DNA of 64,000 nucleotides from Lactiplantibacillus nangangensis (GCF_005405065.1 NZ_BJDI01000010.1:1-64000); one strand, 5' to 3'; shown: positions 1-7,855, numbered from the stretch's first letter. The notes: generated by a model not told the origin, from the letters alone. A program made the numbers and translations.

Positions 1-78
1 CCGCCGTATACGGAACCGTACGTACGGTGGTGTGAGAGGTCGGTAATTGAAATAATCAATTACCTCCTACTCGATCGT
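1..78 (+). other. 3' end of a group II intron (domains V and VI), cut by the window edge
   Basis: The first 45 bases contain a domain V-like hairpin with the arms CCGTA..TACGG and the typical GTACGTACGG and GGTGGTGTGAGAGG signatures. It is followed by a domain VI-like stem, GGTAATTG paired with CAATTACC around a 7-base loop, and then CTCCTACTCGAT, which could be the intron 3' end (group II introns end in AY). The intron-encoded reverse transcriptase would lie left of the window. It could also be a relic without a functional upstream part. The assignment rests on motif recognition only. Confidence 0.6.
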
Positions 79-135
79 CTGTCGTCGTGACGGGGTCATT
101 TTTATGATATCAGCGGGGTTAACTTACCGGAAAAA

Positions 136-164
136 TTGAGATTGTCGGGGTTAGTTGGTATAAT
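136..164 (+). promoter_or_regulatory. Sigma-A type promoter of lepA
   Basis: TTGAGA (136-141) and TATAAT (159-164) are separated by exactly 17 bp and lie 38 bp upstream of the lepA start. The spacing and the perfect -10 box make this the obvious housekeeping promoter. Confidence 0.7.
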
Positions 165-202
165 TGGCTAGACTAGGAATTAGTAAGAAAGTAGGAAAAT
201 AA

Positions 203-2038
203 ATGGATAAAGCGACAATGCAAGATCGGCAAAAACATATCCGGAATTTTTCAATCGTCGCCCACATTGATCACGGTAAATCAACGTTGGCGGATCGGAT
301 TCTTGAATTGACGGATACTATCTCGAAACGTGAGATGCAAGACCAAGTGCTGGATTCAATGGACTTGGAACGTGAACGTGGCATCACGATTAAGTTGAAT
401 GCGGTCGAACTGCATTATACGGCTAAAGATGGCGAGACCTATATTTTCCATTTGATCGATACCCCGGGACACGTGGACTTCACTTATGAGGTCTCACGGA
501 GCTTAGCTGCCTGTGAAGGGGCGATCTTGGTCGTTGATGCGGCACAAGGTGTCGAAGCGCAGACGCTCGCGAACGTGTACTTAGCAATCGATGATGACTT
601 GGAAATCGTCCCAGTCATCAATAAAATTGATTTACCTTCGGCGGAACCTGAAAAAGTTCGTCAGGAAATTGAAGATGATATTGGGATCGATGCTTCGGAC
701 GCCGTGCTCGCCTCAGCTAAGGCCGGTATTGGGATCGAAGAACTGCTGGAACAAGTCGTTCATAAGATACCAGCACCAACTGGTGATATCGATGCACCGC
801 TCAAAGCCTTGGTCTTTGATTCAATCTATGATGACTACCGCGGGGTTGTGTTGAGCGTTCGAGTGCATGAAGGCATCGTGCGGCCAGGCGACAAGATTCG
901 ATTGATGAATAGTGGTAGCGAGTATGAAGTGACCGAAGTTGGTGTCAACTCACCGAAACCGATTGCGCGTGACTTCTTGATGGCTGGTGATGTCGGCTAT
1001 ATTACGGCCAGCATCAAGGATATTCAGGATACCCGTGTCGGTGATACGGTGACGAATGCCGCTCGTCCGGCTGAAAAAGCCTTAGCTGGTTATCGTGAAA
1101 TGAATCCGATGGTCTATGCTGGGATCTATCCAACCGATAATGCCCGGTTTACTGATTTACGTGAAGCGCTAGAGAAGCTCAAGTTGAACGATGCGGCCTT
1201 GGAATTCGAGGCTGAATCTTCACAGGCGTTAGGCTTTGGGTTCCGTTGTGGCTTCTTAGGATTGTTACACATGGATGTTATTCAAGAACGACTTGAACGT
1301 GAATTCAACCTAGACTTGATCACGACGGCGCCATCTGTGACTTATCATGTCCTGATGACAGATGGCACTGAAAAGGATGTTGAGAACCCGGCAGAAATGC
1401 CGGAAGCCTCATCACTCAAGGAAATCCGTGAACCGTACGTGAAGGCCCAGATCATGGTGCCAAATGAATACGTTGGGGCAGTCATGGAATTAGCACAGCG
1501 TAAGCGTGGTGAGTTCGATACAATGGAATACTTGGATAATAACCGGGTCAATGTGGTTTACCATATTCCGTTGTCTGAAATCATCTTTGATTTCTTCGAC
1601 AAGTTGAAGTCGAACACCCGTGGTTATGCCTCCCTTGATTATGATTTGGATGGCTATCGGGCGAGTGATTTGGTTAAAATCGATATCTTATTAAATGGGG
1701 ACAAAGTTGATGCGTTGAGTTTTATTGCGCACCGCGACTTTGCCGCGGCACGTGGTCGGGAGATCGCGTCGAAGCTGAAGACGATTATTCCACGGCAAAA
1801 CTTCGAAATTCCAGTCCAAGCAACGATTGGTGCCAAAGTGATTGCCCGTACCAATATCAAGGCATACCGGAAAGATGTGACCGCGCACTTGTATGGTGGC
1901 GACCGAACTCGACGGATGAAGTTACTTGAGAAACAAAAGGTTGGGAAGAAACGGATGAAGGCTGTCGGGCGAGTTGAGATCCCGCAAGAAGCGTTCATGG
2001 CTGTTTTGAAAACTGACGAAGAAGAAAAGCCGTCGTAA
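203..2038 (+). CDS. lepA: Elongation factor 4 (back-translocating GTPase LepA)
   Basis: This is a 611-residue translational GTPase of normal LepA length. It acts on the ribosome in the cytoplasm and is thought to back-translocate or remodel stalled ribosomes. The G motifs are visible: P-loop HIDHGKS near residue 22, DTPGH near 85 and NKIDLP near 140, followed by EF-G-like domains II, III and V and the LepA C-terminal domain. The ATG at 203 has GTAGGAAA upstream. The last 17 codons form the left phage attachment site (1985-2037), and the C terminus KTDEEEKPS and the stop are preserved after integration, so the protein is intact. Its own terminator is displaced to the far side of the prophage (50169-50215), and a phage hairpin takes over at 2041-2070. 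Confidence 0.98.
   Translation: MDKATMQDRQKHIRNFSIVAHIDHGKSTLADRILELTDTISKREMQDQVLDSMDLERERGITIKLNAVELHYTAKDGETYIFHLIDTPGHVDFTYEVSRSLAACEGAILVVDAAQGVEAQTLANVYLAIDDDLEIVPVINKIDLPSAEPEKVRQEIEDDIGIDASDAVLASAKAGIGIEELLEQVVHKIPAPTGDIDAPLKALVFDSIYDDYRGVVLSVRVHEGIVRPGDKIRLMNSGSEYEVTEVGVNSPKPIARDFLMAGDVGYITASIKDIQDTRVGDTVTNAARPAEKALAGYREMNPMVYAGIYPTDNARFTDLREALEKLKLNDAALEFEAESSQALGFGFRCGFLGLLHMDVIQERLEREFNLDLITTAPSVTYHVLMTDGTEKDVENPAEMPEASSLKEIREPYVKAQIMVPNEYVGAVMELAQRKRGEFDTMEYLDNNRVNVVYHIPLSEIIFDFFDKLKSNTRGYASLDYDLDGYRASDLVKIDILLNGDKVDALSFIAHRDFAAARGREIASKLKTIIPRQNFEIPVQATIGAKVIARTNIKAYRKDVTAHLYGGDRTRRMKLLEKQKVGKKRMKAVGRVEIPQEAFMAVLKTDEEEKPS
1985..2037. repeat. attL: attL core, inside the last codons of lepA
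   Basis: These 53 bp match 50092-50144 except for A at 2011 (G at 50118). The repeat runs from CAAGAAGCG to CCGTCGTA and stops right at the lepA stop codon: TAA here, TAG at the right end. The integrase gene sits 160 bp inside. Integration into a gene end with reconstruction of the coding sequence is usual for tyrosine recombinases, although lepA is a protein gene rather than a tRNA. Confidence 0.92.
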
Positions 2039-2040
2039 TA

Positions 2041-2070
2041 GGGTTCCGCGCAAGCGGAGCTCTTTTATTT
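2041..2070 (+). terminator. Phage-supplied rho-independent terminator behind lepA
   Basis: GTTCCGC, a GCAA tetraloop and GCGGAGC form a 7-bp stem, followed by TCTTTTATTTT. It lies just inside attL, so it belongs to the phage and replaces the host terminator now found at 50169-50215. Confidence 0.8.
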
Positions 2071-2076
2071 TGCTGA

Positions 2077-2191
2077 TTTTCCTACCATTTTCCTACCTCG
2101 AAACCTAGAAGTAGGAAAAATAGACAGATTTCCCGTTTTTGTCTTCCAACCAAATTTATGAGAAATTCTCCTGTATAGCATTCTTCCTACC
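2077..2191. promoter_or_regulatory. Left arm-type integrase binding sites
   Basis: TTTTCCTACC occurs at 2077-2086 and 2088-2097, exactly 11 bp apart. It occurs inverted (GTAGGAAAA) at 2111-2119 and again as TTCCTACC at 2184-2191. The same word is found as an 11-bp-spaced pair near attR (49935 and 49946). Repeats like this on both sides of the core are typical arm sites bound by the N-terminal domain of tyrosine integrases. The function is inferred. Confidence 0.6.
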
Positions 2192-2196
2192 AAAAT

Positions 2197-3351
2197 TTAA
2201 TGACTGTTATCTAACATTTGCTCAAATATATCAACAGTATCACGTTTCATTTTTTGAGTAACATGAGAGTAGGTATCCATGGTAGTTGCAATCCTTGAAT
2301 GACCAAGACGCTGTTGGATTTCCTTGTAGTTGGCATTATGTTCCAATAGCATGGTTGCGTGTGTATGACGGAGTGAATGGAAATTAAAAGGAAAGTCCAC
2401 GTCTTTACTAACTTTTCCGGCATAATAATGAATAACAGATGGTGTTACTGGTTTTCCGTTTGCTTTGGTACAAACAAAGTTGCTTTCATAATAAAATTTT
2501 CCGTACCGCAAGTGATTGGCTAGTTGTTCTTTTCGAGCGTGTTTTAAGATTTCCACAAGAGTTTTTCCAATCGCAATAGTTCGATAGCTGGCCTTCGTCT
2601 TTGGAGATGTAATTGCAAATTCTGATTTAGGCTTCATGATCATTTGTTTGTTAACAGTCAGCGTTTGTTCTTCAAAATTGATGTTGTCCCAAGTTAGTCC
2701 CGAAATTTCCCCACGGCGCAAACCGGTATTAAATCCGATTTGTAATGGTAAGTAAAATGGTGATGCTTCGGGGACCATTGATAGAATTTCTTTAAACTGA
2801 GATAAACTGATGATTTTAAGCTCGGTACGACGTTCCTGGACGGTCCTTTCAAGATCATCTTTGTTAATTGGTGGAATAATATAATCAGCAGGATTTTGAT
2901 TAAGAACCTGATAGGGGAAAACCGCCATTTTAAATCCTTTACGGATAACCGAAATAATAATATCGATTGTGTGCTTCGCTAAGTTAGTTGGCAAGTTATT
3001 GACAGCTTGCTGAATACTGACTGCAGAGACAGCTTTCATTTTATACATACCAAGCGCAGGCTTTATATACTTATCAATGACATTACGATAATTGGTCTGT
3101 GTGTTATATTTTAAAGTTTTTACAACAAAATTTTTATGCCAGTAATCAAAGTAATCGGAGACGCTTATATTTGATAGCTTGATTGGTGCACCGCCATTTT
3201 CATATTCATCTAGTGCCTTACGTAGTGCGGATTCAGCTTGGACACGAGTTTTACCACCGTATGTTTCGAAACGTTTTCGTTTTCCCTTAATCTTTGCACC
3301 TTCAAAGCTGTAGTACCAGCTATCACCGCGTTTTCTTAAATGTCCCTGCAT
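2197..3351 (-). CDS. int: Phage integrase, tyrosine recombinase
   Basis: This 384-residue protein carries out site-specific integration into lepA and, with an excision factor, the reverse. It has an N-terminal AP2-like arm-binding domain (about 1-50), a SAM-like core-binding domain (about 60-165) and a catalytic domain (about 190-380). The active-site residues are visible: Arg in TGLRRGE, His-Leu-Arg in HSLRH, His in LGHS and the nucleophile Tyr in DTYSHV. The start has AAAGGAAG upstream. The gene sits directly inside attL and points toward the att site, as in most temperate phages of Gram-positive hosts. Confidence 0.97.
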   Translation of the reverse strand: MQGHLRKRGDSWYYSFEGAKIKGKRKRFETYGGKTRVQAESALRKALDEYENGGAPIKLSNISVSDYFDYWHKNFVVKTLKYNTQTNYRNVIDKYIKPALGMYKMKAVSAVSIQQAVNNLPTNLAKHTIDIIISVIRKGFKMAVFPYQVLNQNPADYIIPPINKDDLERTVQERRTELKIISLSQFKEILSMVPEASPFYLPLQIGFNTGLRRGEISGLTWDNINFEEQTLTVNKQMIMKPKSEFAITSPKTKASYRTIAIGKTLVEILKHARKEQLANHLRYGKFYYESNFVCTKANGKPVTPSVIHYYAGKVSKDVDFPFNFHSLRHTHATMLLEHNANYKEIQQRLGHSRIATTMDTYSHVTQKMKRDTVDIFEQMLDNSH

Positions 3352-3426
3352 AGATAAAACTTCCTTTCTAAATTGTTGTGAATGCCTATTTTATATAAAT
3401 CAAACGTATGTTCTTTTGATATGTTA

Positions 3427-3446
3427 AATAAAAGCCCTAATAGGGC
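3427..3446 (-). terminator. Terminator on the minus strand upstream of int
   Basis: GCCCT, AAT and AGGGC form a 5-bp stem, followed on the minus strand by TTTTATTT. It would end transcripts coming from the accessory genes to the right and insulate int. Confidence 0.5.
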
Positions 3447-3496
3447 CATTATTGATAAATAAGGTGATATAATTTTGGAAAAAGAGGTGCTTCTAT

Positions 3497-3688
3497 ATGA
3501 CTGATCGAGAGCGTAACTTACTAGTAAGAGCATTGCAATTCTATCGTGATGAAAGACAACTAGATGACTTACCAAGGGATAAAAATTTAAAATATTATGA
3601 CTACGACGGTAACGGAAAGGTTACTTATTCTACTGCAGATGCAATTGATGCTAATAATATGGAAAAACTATTGAGCACCTTTAATTGA
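3497..3688 (+). CDS. Small hypothetical protein (63 aa)
   Basis: I do not recognise this protein. It is short, highly charged and polar, with no signal peptide or membrane segment, and a DYDGNGK stretch resembling an EF-hand calcium loop (D-x-D-x-N/G). AGAGGTG lies 7 bases upstream of the ATG, supporting real translation. It is the only plus-strand gene in an otherwise minus-strand lysogeny block, and its 3' end overlaps the convergent HEPN-like gene by 21 bp. It may be a lysogenic accessory gene. Confidence 0.55.
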   Translation: MTDRERNLLVRALQFYRDERQLDDLPRDKNLKYYDYDGNGKVTYSTADAIDANNMEKLLSTFN

Positions 3689-4600
3689 TGGCAAAAAATA
3701 TTCATTGTACACAACATTTAAACCATCTAGTAACATATCACATATTCTTTTAGAAGTAATACCACTATTATGATGATCTACCGAGTTTCGCAATCTAAAT
3801 AGTGTATCAATGAAGGTTTGTTGTCGTGAGTCTAGACTAATGGGTTCTCTTGTAAATGCTTTGAGATAGTCCTTTGCAGTGGGATTGCGTCCTAATTGTC
3901 CCTCCTTATGATAGCTTATCAGTGTAAGTAGCATGAGGTGTTCTAGACAGCTTCCTAATGCAGCGGCACAAAGAAACCATTTTTGATTTTGATAAGCAAA
4001 TAAACACTGATTGAATTCATCGGTAAATTGATTATCATTAATCGAAGTTAACATTTCATCGAAGTGGTAATTATCTACAAATAACTGGGTTTGTGTTAAA
4101 GGAAAGCTTTCAATTTTATTGTTTTTTATCAATTCTGTTTGAAAGTAATTGTATTCGTGATCTACAAATTCTTTGCTCCATTTTGATAAGTCGTCCAATT
4201 GATTGACTAGTGGTGAATTTCTAAACAAAACAGTAAATGATAAGGAACTTGGGATGGTCTTACTGATAATTGATTTTTCTACCAAGTTTTTATTGGCAAA
4301 ATATTGAAGAAACTGTTTCGTACTGTATAGTTGTTCAAACTCAAAATTGTGAGTTTGGGCTTCCAGGTCAATGAATGTGAATGTGTCTTGATCACTACTG
4401 TGGGCGAACATAACACTAGTGGTAATGCTTTCAGACATGGATTTTCGATAAGCTCTTATTAAGTAGATGGCAATGTGCCTACTTTCTGCCCACGAAAATC
4501 TAGAATAATCGGTGTTTAAGTCACCCATGATATATTTAATTTCATCAAGATAATTTTTCTTCAGTGTGTCTATGATTTGTTGGCTTCCTTCAACTGTCAA
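3668..4600 (-). CDS. Hypothetical protein with a C-terminal HEPN-like domain, possible exclusion or defence factor
   Basis: This 310-residue soluble protein is not a family I recognise in its N-terminal two thirds. The last about 90 residues are helical and contain RNSVDH (R-x4-H), the hallmark of HEPN RNases and HEPN-type adaptor domains. The gene lies between int and the repressor, where temperate phages keep lysogenic-conversion and superinfection-exclusion genes, and is on the lysogeny strand. A role in antiphage defence is inferred from motif and position only. The base composition is AT-richer than in the phage structural genes, as expected of a recently acquired accessory gene. Confidence 0.6.
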   Translation of the reverse strand: MTVEGSQQIIDTLKKNYLDEIKYIMGDLNTDYSRFSWAESRHIAIYLIRAYRKSMSESITTSVMFAHSSDQDTFTFIDLEAQTHNFEFEQLYSTKQFLQYFANKNLVEKSIISKTIPSSLSFTVLFRNSPLVNQLDDLSKWSKEFVDHEYNYFQTELIKNNKIESFPLTQTQLFVDNYHFDEMLTSINDNQFTDEFNQCLFAYQNQKWFLCAAALGSCLEHLMLLTLISYHKEGQLGRNPTAKDYLKAFTREPISLDSRQQTFIDTLFRLRNSVDHHNSGITSKRICDMLLDGLNVVYNEYFLPSIKGAQ

Positions 4601-4716
4601 GAATGCTCACTCCTGTATTTATTTAGTGGATATGTTAAAATTCCAACAATTCTAGTAATACTTTGCTTCAAAGTCATCTATGTTTCACTCATTAGGGGAT
4701 GAATCCATTGTTACAT

Positions 4717-4890
4717 TTATATCCCTAGCACTTGCCGTTTCTTCGTTTTGAACTCAGCTTCGGTCAAAATTCCGTCATCGAACAGTTGCATCGCTTTCTA
4801 ATTTCGCCAACGATGCCAGAGGGGACAGCAGACTGCTTTGCCTTATTAGCGTTGATGATACCTTCCAAAGGGCGGTTGCTTGATCCTTTT
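4717..4890 (-). pseudogene. Broken 3' remnant of a SHOCT-domain protein
   Basis: The minus strand encodes a C-terminal SHOCT motif, QLFDDGILTEAEF followed by KTKKRQVLGI and a stop at 4717-4719. A single missing base just before AMQLF puts the upstream half (PLEGIINAN... EIRK) in another frame. No start codon or 5' part remains. SHOCT domains are short C-terminal oligomerisation segments of bacterial and phage proteins. This fragment fills the otherwise empty stretch 4601-4927. Confidence 0.65.
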
Positions 4891-4897
4891 TATTCTT

Positions 4898-4922
4898 AAA
4901 TAAAAGCCCGAGTTAGGGGCCA
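4898..4922 (-). terminator. Weak terminator behind the DUF805 gene
   Basis: GCCC and GGGC pair around a 7-base loop, followed on the minus strand by TTTTATTT. It lies a few bases past the stop of the DUF805 gene. The stem is short. Confidence 0.4.
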
Positions 4923-4927
4923 AGTAA

Positions 4928-5518
4928 TTATTTATTGATATATCTGTTTCCTTTTTGTCTTGATGGCTGCAGCATCATAATCAACACTGCTAAACTACCG
5001 ATAACTGGTACAAAATTTATTAGCCAAAACGCACCACTTAAACCGATATCGTGTAATCTGCGGAATTCAGCAGTGAGCCCAATGATAAAGATGTAGATTG
5101 AATAAATTAACATTATTGCTAAAAGTACGAAGAGGGCAATAGTAGTTCCTGTCGGTGAACCATCTATATTAAATTCTAGTAATTCTGATCCAATACCCGT
5201 GATAGCACCGATAATAAAGCTATAAACGAAAGTTATCACGAATGTGATTAGTGTTACTCCAAGCAGTGCCCACCAATAGTCAGCGCGACCCATACGTTTG
5301 TCTATCTTGAACGAGTCCCTAAACAACAATTTTGTTGAACTGATTAGATTTGGATTTGAACTCTCGTTATATGGCTTGTCGATAGTTTCCATTTGAGTGT
5401 GTACTGTTGTACTTTGTTCGCTCTTAGCGCCATTTTCTTGTTTTGTGCCACAAAAAGGGCAAAATTCTGCGCTTTCCTGAATCTCTTTTCCACATTTAAT
5501 GCAAAACTTCTTATCCAT
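4928..5518 (-). CDS. Zinc-ribbon DUF805 membrane protein
   Basis: This 196-residue protein starts with a zinc ribbon (CIKCGK...CPFCGT, residues 5-27). A polar linker and a DUF805 domain follow, with three to four hydrophobic helices (about 85-185) and the family signatures GRADYWW and RRLHDIG. DUF805 proteins are small integral membrane proteins of unknown function. I chose the ATG at 5518 because GGAGGA lies 7 bases upstream. It is expressed with the lysogeny genes and may alter the host envelope. That is an inference. Confidence 0.8.
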   Translation of the reverse strand: MDKKFCIKCGKEIQESAEFCPFCGTKQENGAKSEQSTTVHTQMETIDKPYNESSNPNLISSTKLLFRDSFKIDKRMGRADYWWALLGVTLITFVITFVYSFIIGAITGIGSELLEFNIDGSPTGTTIALFVLLAIMLIYSIYIFIIGLTAEFRRLHDIGLSGAFWLINFVPVIGSLAVLIMMLQPSRQKGNRYINK

Positions 5519-5692
5519 ATGAACTTCCTCCAAAGGTAAAAGGCCCCATCCTTTTATCTGATTTTCTCCCCAAAGGTTAGCTTTTAAAGACTTCCTAGCT
5601 GGTCATATTGATTATTTTACGCGCTTATAGTTCAAACCATAGCTTTCACCAACATCATGTAGGTCGTCTATTTGTAGTCCTAGCGCATCTTC

Positions 5693-6115
5693 CTAAATCA
5701 ATGAGGCTAATTCATGGGGCAACTTAAAGAAGTCTAGAAAGTCTAGTTCATCCTCCTGTTTGCTCCAGCCATACTCGTCACGAAGCATAGCTAGCATGAA
5801 CCTGTTAGCTTCAATTTCATTTCTGTCTGACAGTAGACTATTTGTGTTGACCGCAAAAAACTGCGTATTAAATCCCTTATGATGGCGCAAGTGGAAGATT
5901 TCGTGGAAACAAACACCTTCCTGCGTTTTTTCGTCAATCTCACTATTGATAACGATCATTGGAATTCTATGCGAGTTGTTATTGTAGCCATAAATAGCAC
6001 TGCCGAGATGATTAAACTGGACATTAATATTTAATTCACTGGCAAGTTCAAAGGCATTAAGAATCCCAAACTTATTTGTTAAATGGTCGATATCTTTTTC
6101 AATCCACCATTCCAT
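5693..6115 (-). CDS. ImmA/IrrE-type metallopeptidase, anti-repressor protease
   Basis: This 140-residue zinc peptidase has the HExxH motif HEIFH (near residue 70) and a downstream Glu in the NEIEANRF segment as third ligand. ImmA proteins cleave their partner repressor after DNA damage or other signals, as known for ICEBs1 ImmA/ImmR. The gene follows the repressor by 14 bases in the same operon. Past its TAG stop the same frame stays open for 26 more codons (5612-5692, ending YGLNYKRVK), so the present stop may be a nonsense mutation or a readthrough site. Confidence 0.85.
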   Translation of the reverse strand: MEWWIEKDIDHLTNKFGILNAFELASELNINVQFNHLGSAIYGYNNNSHRIPMIVINSEIDEKTQEGVCFHEIFHLRHHKGFNTQFFAVNTNSLLSDRNEIEANRFMLAMLRDEYGWSKQEDELDFLDFFKLPHELASLI

Positions 6116-6129
6116 ATAACCAGCTCCTA

Positions 6130-6639
6130 CTATTCCTCACCGTGACGATACTTCTTTGGCGTGAATTTTCTTTTCGCTAATTGCTTCGATAATTCGAGTG
6201 TCTGACGCATGGAGGCTTTCAATAACTCTTTGTCGTCATCTGAAAGTTCTGCACCATTTTGAAAGAATGATAAGGAGTTCTTAGAATCAAGTCCGCTCAT
6301 CATATCTTCTAGTTCTTTATCAATGCCACGTTCATCCTTTTCAGTTAAATCATAGTAATGGTCTTTGTTAGTCGAATGCTCTTCTTCACTAGTATTTGCA
6401 GTGATTCCGGCCAATTCAAAGATTTCTTTGTCTGAAATGCGCAGACCGGCTGCCATTTTCTTTAGCGTATTTGGTCTTGGAATCTCTCGCTTCTTATTTT
6501 CAACCTGTGACCAAAAGGACGAAGAGATTCCGGCTTGAAGAGCAGCTTGACGAATCGTGAATCGTTTATCATTTCTGATCTCTTTAATTTTAGGCCCAAA
6601 ATTTAGAACTTCATTGCGTAAATTGTCAGATGAACTCAT
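6130..6639 (-). CDS. CI-like lysogeny repressor (XRE family, no peptidase domain)
   Basis: This 169-residue protein has an N-terminal helix-turn-helix (about 12-70, IRQAALQAGISSSFWSQVE) and an acidic C-terminal half. It lacks the S24 autopeptidase domain of lambda-type repressors. With the adjacent ImmA gene, this suggests that induction is by proteolysis in trans rather than RecA-stimulated self-cleavage. It probably binds the GCAAAAAGTGAAAC repeats in 6672-6740, one of which lies against its own -10 box. The ATG has AAAGGAG upstream. Confidence 0.88.
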   Translation of the reverse strand: MSSSDNLRNEVLNFGPKIKEIRNDKRFTIRQAALQAGISSSFWSQVENKKREIPRPNTLKKMAAGLRISDKEIFELAGITANTSEEEHSTNKDHYYDLTEKDERGIDKELEDMMSGLDSKNSLSFFQNGAELSDDDKELLKASMRQTLELSKQLAKRKFTPKKYRHGEE

Positions 6640-6665
6640 TGCGTCAAACTCCTTTCTATGACTGG

Positions 6666-6753
6666 ATTATAGCAAAAAGTGAAACAAAAAAGTGCAAAAA
6701 GTGAAATGTTATTGTTCGAAGTGGTTGCAGAAAGTGAAACGATGGTTTATAGT
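6666..6753. promoter_or_regulatory. Genetic switch: divergent promoters with three phased operators
   Basis: GCAAAAAGTGAAAC or a near copy occurs at 6672-6685, 6694-6707 and 6727-6740. The starts are 22 and 33 bp apart, whole helical turns. The repressor promoter has an extended -10 TGCTATAAT on the minus strand (6666-6674), touching the first operator. The lytic promoter is TTGCAG (6725-6730), 17 bp, TATAGT (6748-6753), and the third operator covers its -35 and spacer. The repressor is therefore expected to block the lytic promoter and autoregulate. Confidence 0.8.
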
Positions 6754-6784
6754 TATTCTTGTAATAAAGAAAGGGGGCAAGAAA

Positions 6785-7021
6785 ATGTCAGTTGTTTTAC
6801 CAGTAAAAGATACCGATGAATTAAGAAGCTTGATTAGTCTGAAAGGTGAAACTGTTCGCTCGTTTTCCTTAAAACACGGTATTTCTTACGGATATTTATC
6901 CCAGATACTAAATGGTAGAGAGCCATCTCCAAAAATGGCCAAGAAAATATCTGATGGTGTTGGAAAGCCAATTGATTCTATTTTTTTGTTCACTGGGGTT
7001 GCAAAAAGTAAAACAAGATGA
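6785..7021 (+). CDS. Cro-like regulator
   Basis: This 78-residue XRE-type protein with a helix-turn-helix (SFSLKHGISYGYLSQILNG, about 25-45) is the first gene rightward from the switch. By position and size it is a Cro analogue that would shut down the repressor promoter in the lytic programme. I start at the ATG at 6785 behind AAAGGGGG. Another operator-like word, GCAAAAAGTAAAAC, lies inside its last codons. Confidence 0.8.
   Translation: MSVVLPVKDTDELRSLISLKGETVRSFSLKHGISYGYLSQILNGREPSPKMAKKISDGVGKPIDSIFLFTGVAKSKTR
7001..7014. promoter_or_regulatory. Fourth operator-like repeat at the end of the cro-like gene
   Basis: GCAAAAAGTAAAAC differs in one position from the switch operators at 6672-6740. 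It sits 261 bp downstream of the third copy, inside the 3' end of the cro-like gene. An auxiliary operator that supports looping is possible. Confidence 0.5.
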
Positions 7022-7092
7022 TTAGCTCCACAATCGATTATCACGCTTTTTGCAGTTATGAATTAGTGGTTGTTATGAAAGGTGGCGAGAAG

Positions 7093-7347
7093 ATGTTTTT
7101 TACAGTAGGTGATTACATTACGGTTAGTGATGAATTAGTTGGGTATACGCGGCGTGCTAATAAAAATGTTGCAGAAATTCAATCAATTACACATTTGCCG
7201 TCTGGATATTATTTAAGCAATAGCGTGCAGTTGGTAACTAATAAGGAATCTGATTATTTAAAATCCAATGGATTAAAAAAGCTCAAGACGATTAAACAGC
7301 GACTTGAGCCCGTGGAATTAAATGTATTTTCTAAATTATATTCTTAA
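7093..7347 (+). CDS. Small hypothetical early protein (84 aa)
   Basis: I do not recognise this protein. It is soluble and basic at the C-terminal half, without clear motifs. The ATG at 7093 follows AAAGGTGG by 7 bases. This ribosome binding site is part of a segment that recurs before the genes at 7662 and 8721. The 3' end overlaps the convergent gene by 17 bp. Confidence 0.55.
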   Translation: MFFTVGDYITVSDELVGYTRRANKNVAEIQSITHLPSGYYLSNSVQLVTNKESDYLKSNGLKKLKTIKQRLEPVELNVFSKLYS

Positions 7348-7552
7348 GCACGTCAGTAGCAGAAGTTTTAACCGTCCAAAGTTCGACTTCGTACTCAGAG
7401 CCTTTTGGTGCAAATGTCCGATGTTTAACTAAGTACCAAGGACCGTTTGTGTTAATAGCAAATGTATCATTTAGATCTGGCAAATTCTTCATATCAACAG
7501 AAATGTTTTTCCAAGAACTGCCGTTTTGAACATGTACAAATACGTGATGCAT
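7331..7552 (-). CDS. Small hypothetical protein (73 aa) on the minus strand
   Basis: This soluble, beta-rich looking protein has no motif that I recognise. A strong AAAGGAGGTGAT site precedes the ATG. It is one of three minus-strand genes (with 7856-8611 and 9023-9256) that share an upstream TATGCGATAATTA, an extended -10-like element, so they are probably expressed together in the prophage state. Confidence 0.6.
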   Translation of the reverse strand: MHHVFVHVQNGSSWKNISVDMKNLPDLNDTFAINTNGPWYLVKHRTFAPKGSEYEVELWTVKTSATDVLKNII

Positions 7553-7570
7553 AATATCACCTCCTTTACC

Positions 7571-7657
7571 TAATTATCGCATAGGAGTGAACAGATGGAT
7601 TAGAAATTATCAGGCGTTGGCTGGTTGTAGGTTAGCGGTTGTTATGAAAGGTGGTGA
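7571..7657. repeat. Repeated intergenic module, copy 1
   Basis: The segment from TAATTATCGCATAGGAGTG to GTTGTTATGAAAGGTGG is about 80 percent identical to 8631-8716. A degenerate right half occurs at 7040-7085 and the left half only at 9276-9288. The left part serves the minus-strand gene (promoter-like TGCGATAAT read leftward) and the right part carries the ribosome binding site of the plus-strand gene. Confidence 0.7.
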
Positions 7658-7661
7658 GCAA

Positions 7662-7799
7662 TTGAAAATCAAATGGCACCCACAAGTTGTTGTCAAAATT
7701 AATAGTTTTTCTAACTGTCATCCTATCTTGACAAAATTTGTTTGGCCTTTCGTTGTAGCTCTCATTATTCCATTCATTGTTGTTTATCTAATGCACTAA
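7662..7799 (+). CDS. Very small membrane protein (45 aa)
   Basis: One hydrophobic helix (WPFVVALIIPFIVVYLM) sits at the C terminus after a short polar part, so this is a single-pass peptide. I chose the TTG at 7662, 7 bases behind AAAGGTGG. A longer reading from GTG 7587 would translate the repeated module. Function unknown. Confidence 0.5.
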   Translation: MKIKWHPQVVVKINSFSNCHPILTKFVWPFVVALIIPFIVVYLMH

Positions 7800-7855
7800 A
7801 GGGTAAGTTACGAAACTACCAATTGTGTCGATTATTATTTGAGATAAAAAGGGGG

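Noticed and set aside
190-200. Integrase arm site GTAGGAAAAT upstream of lepA
   Set aside because: It resembles the arm words but lies outside the prophage and serves as the lepA ribosome binding region; probably chance.
3336-3575. A 79-codon minus-strand frame upstream of int
   Set aside because: It crosses the terminator at 3427-3446 and the start of the gene at 3497, and has no ribosome binding site.
6672-6740. CRISPR-like repeat series
   Set aside because: Three 14-bp words with short irregular gaps in a promoter region are operators, and no cas genes are in the window.
7583-7602. A two-codon minigene (AGGAG, then ATG GAT TAG) in the repeated module
   Set aside because: Copy 2 has GTG GAT TAG, but so short a frame can arise by chance and no function can be argued from sequence alone.
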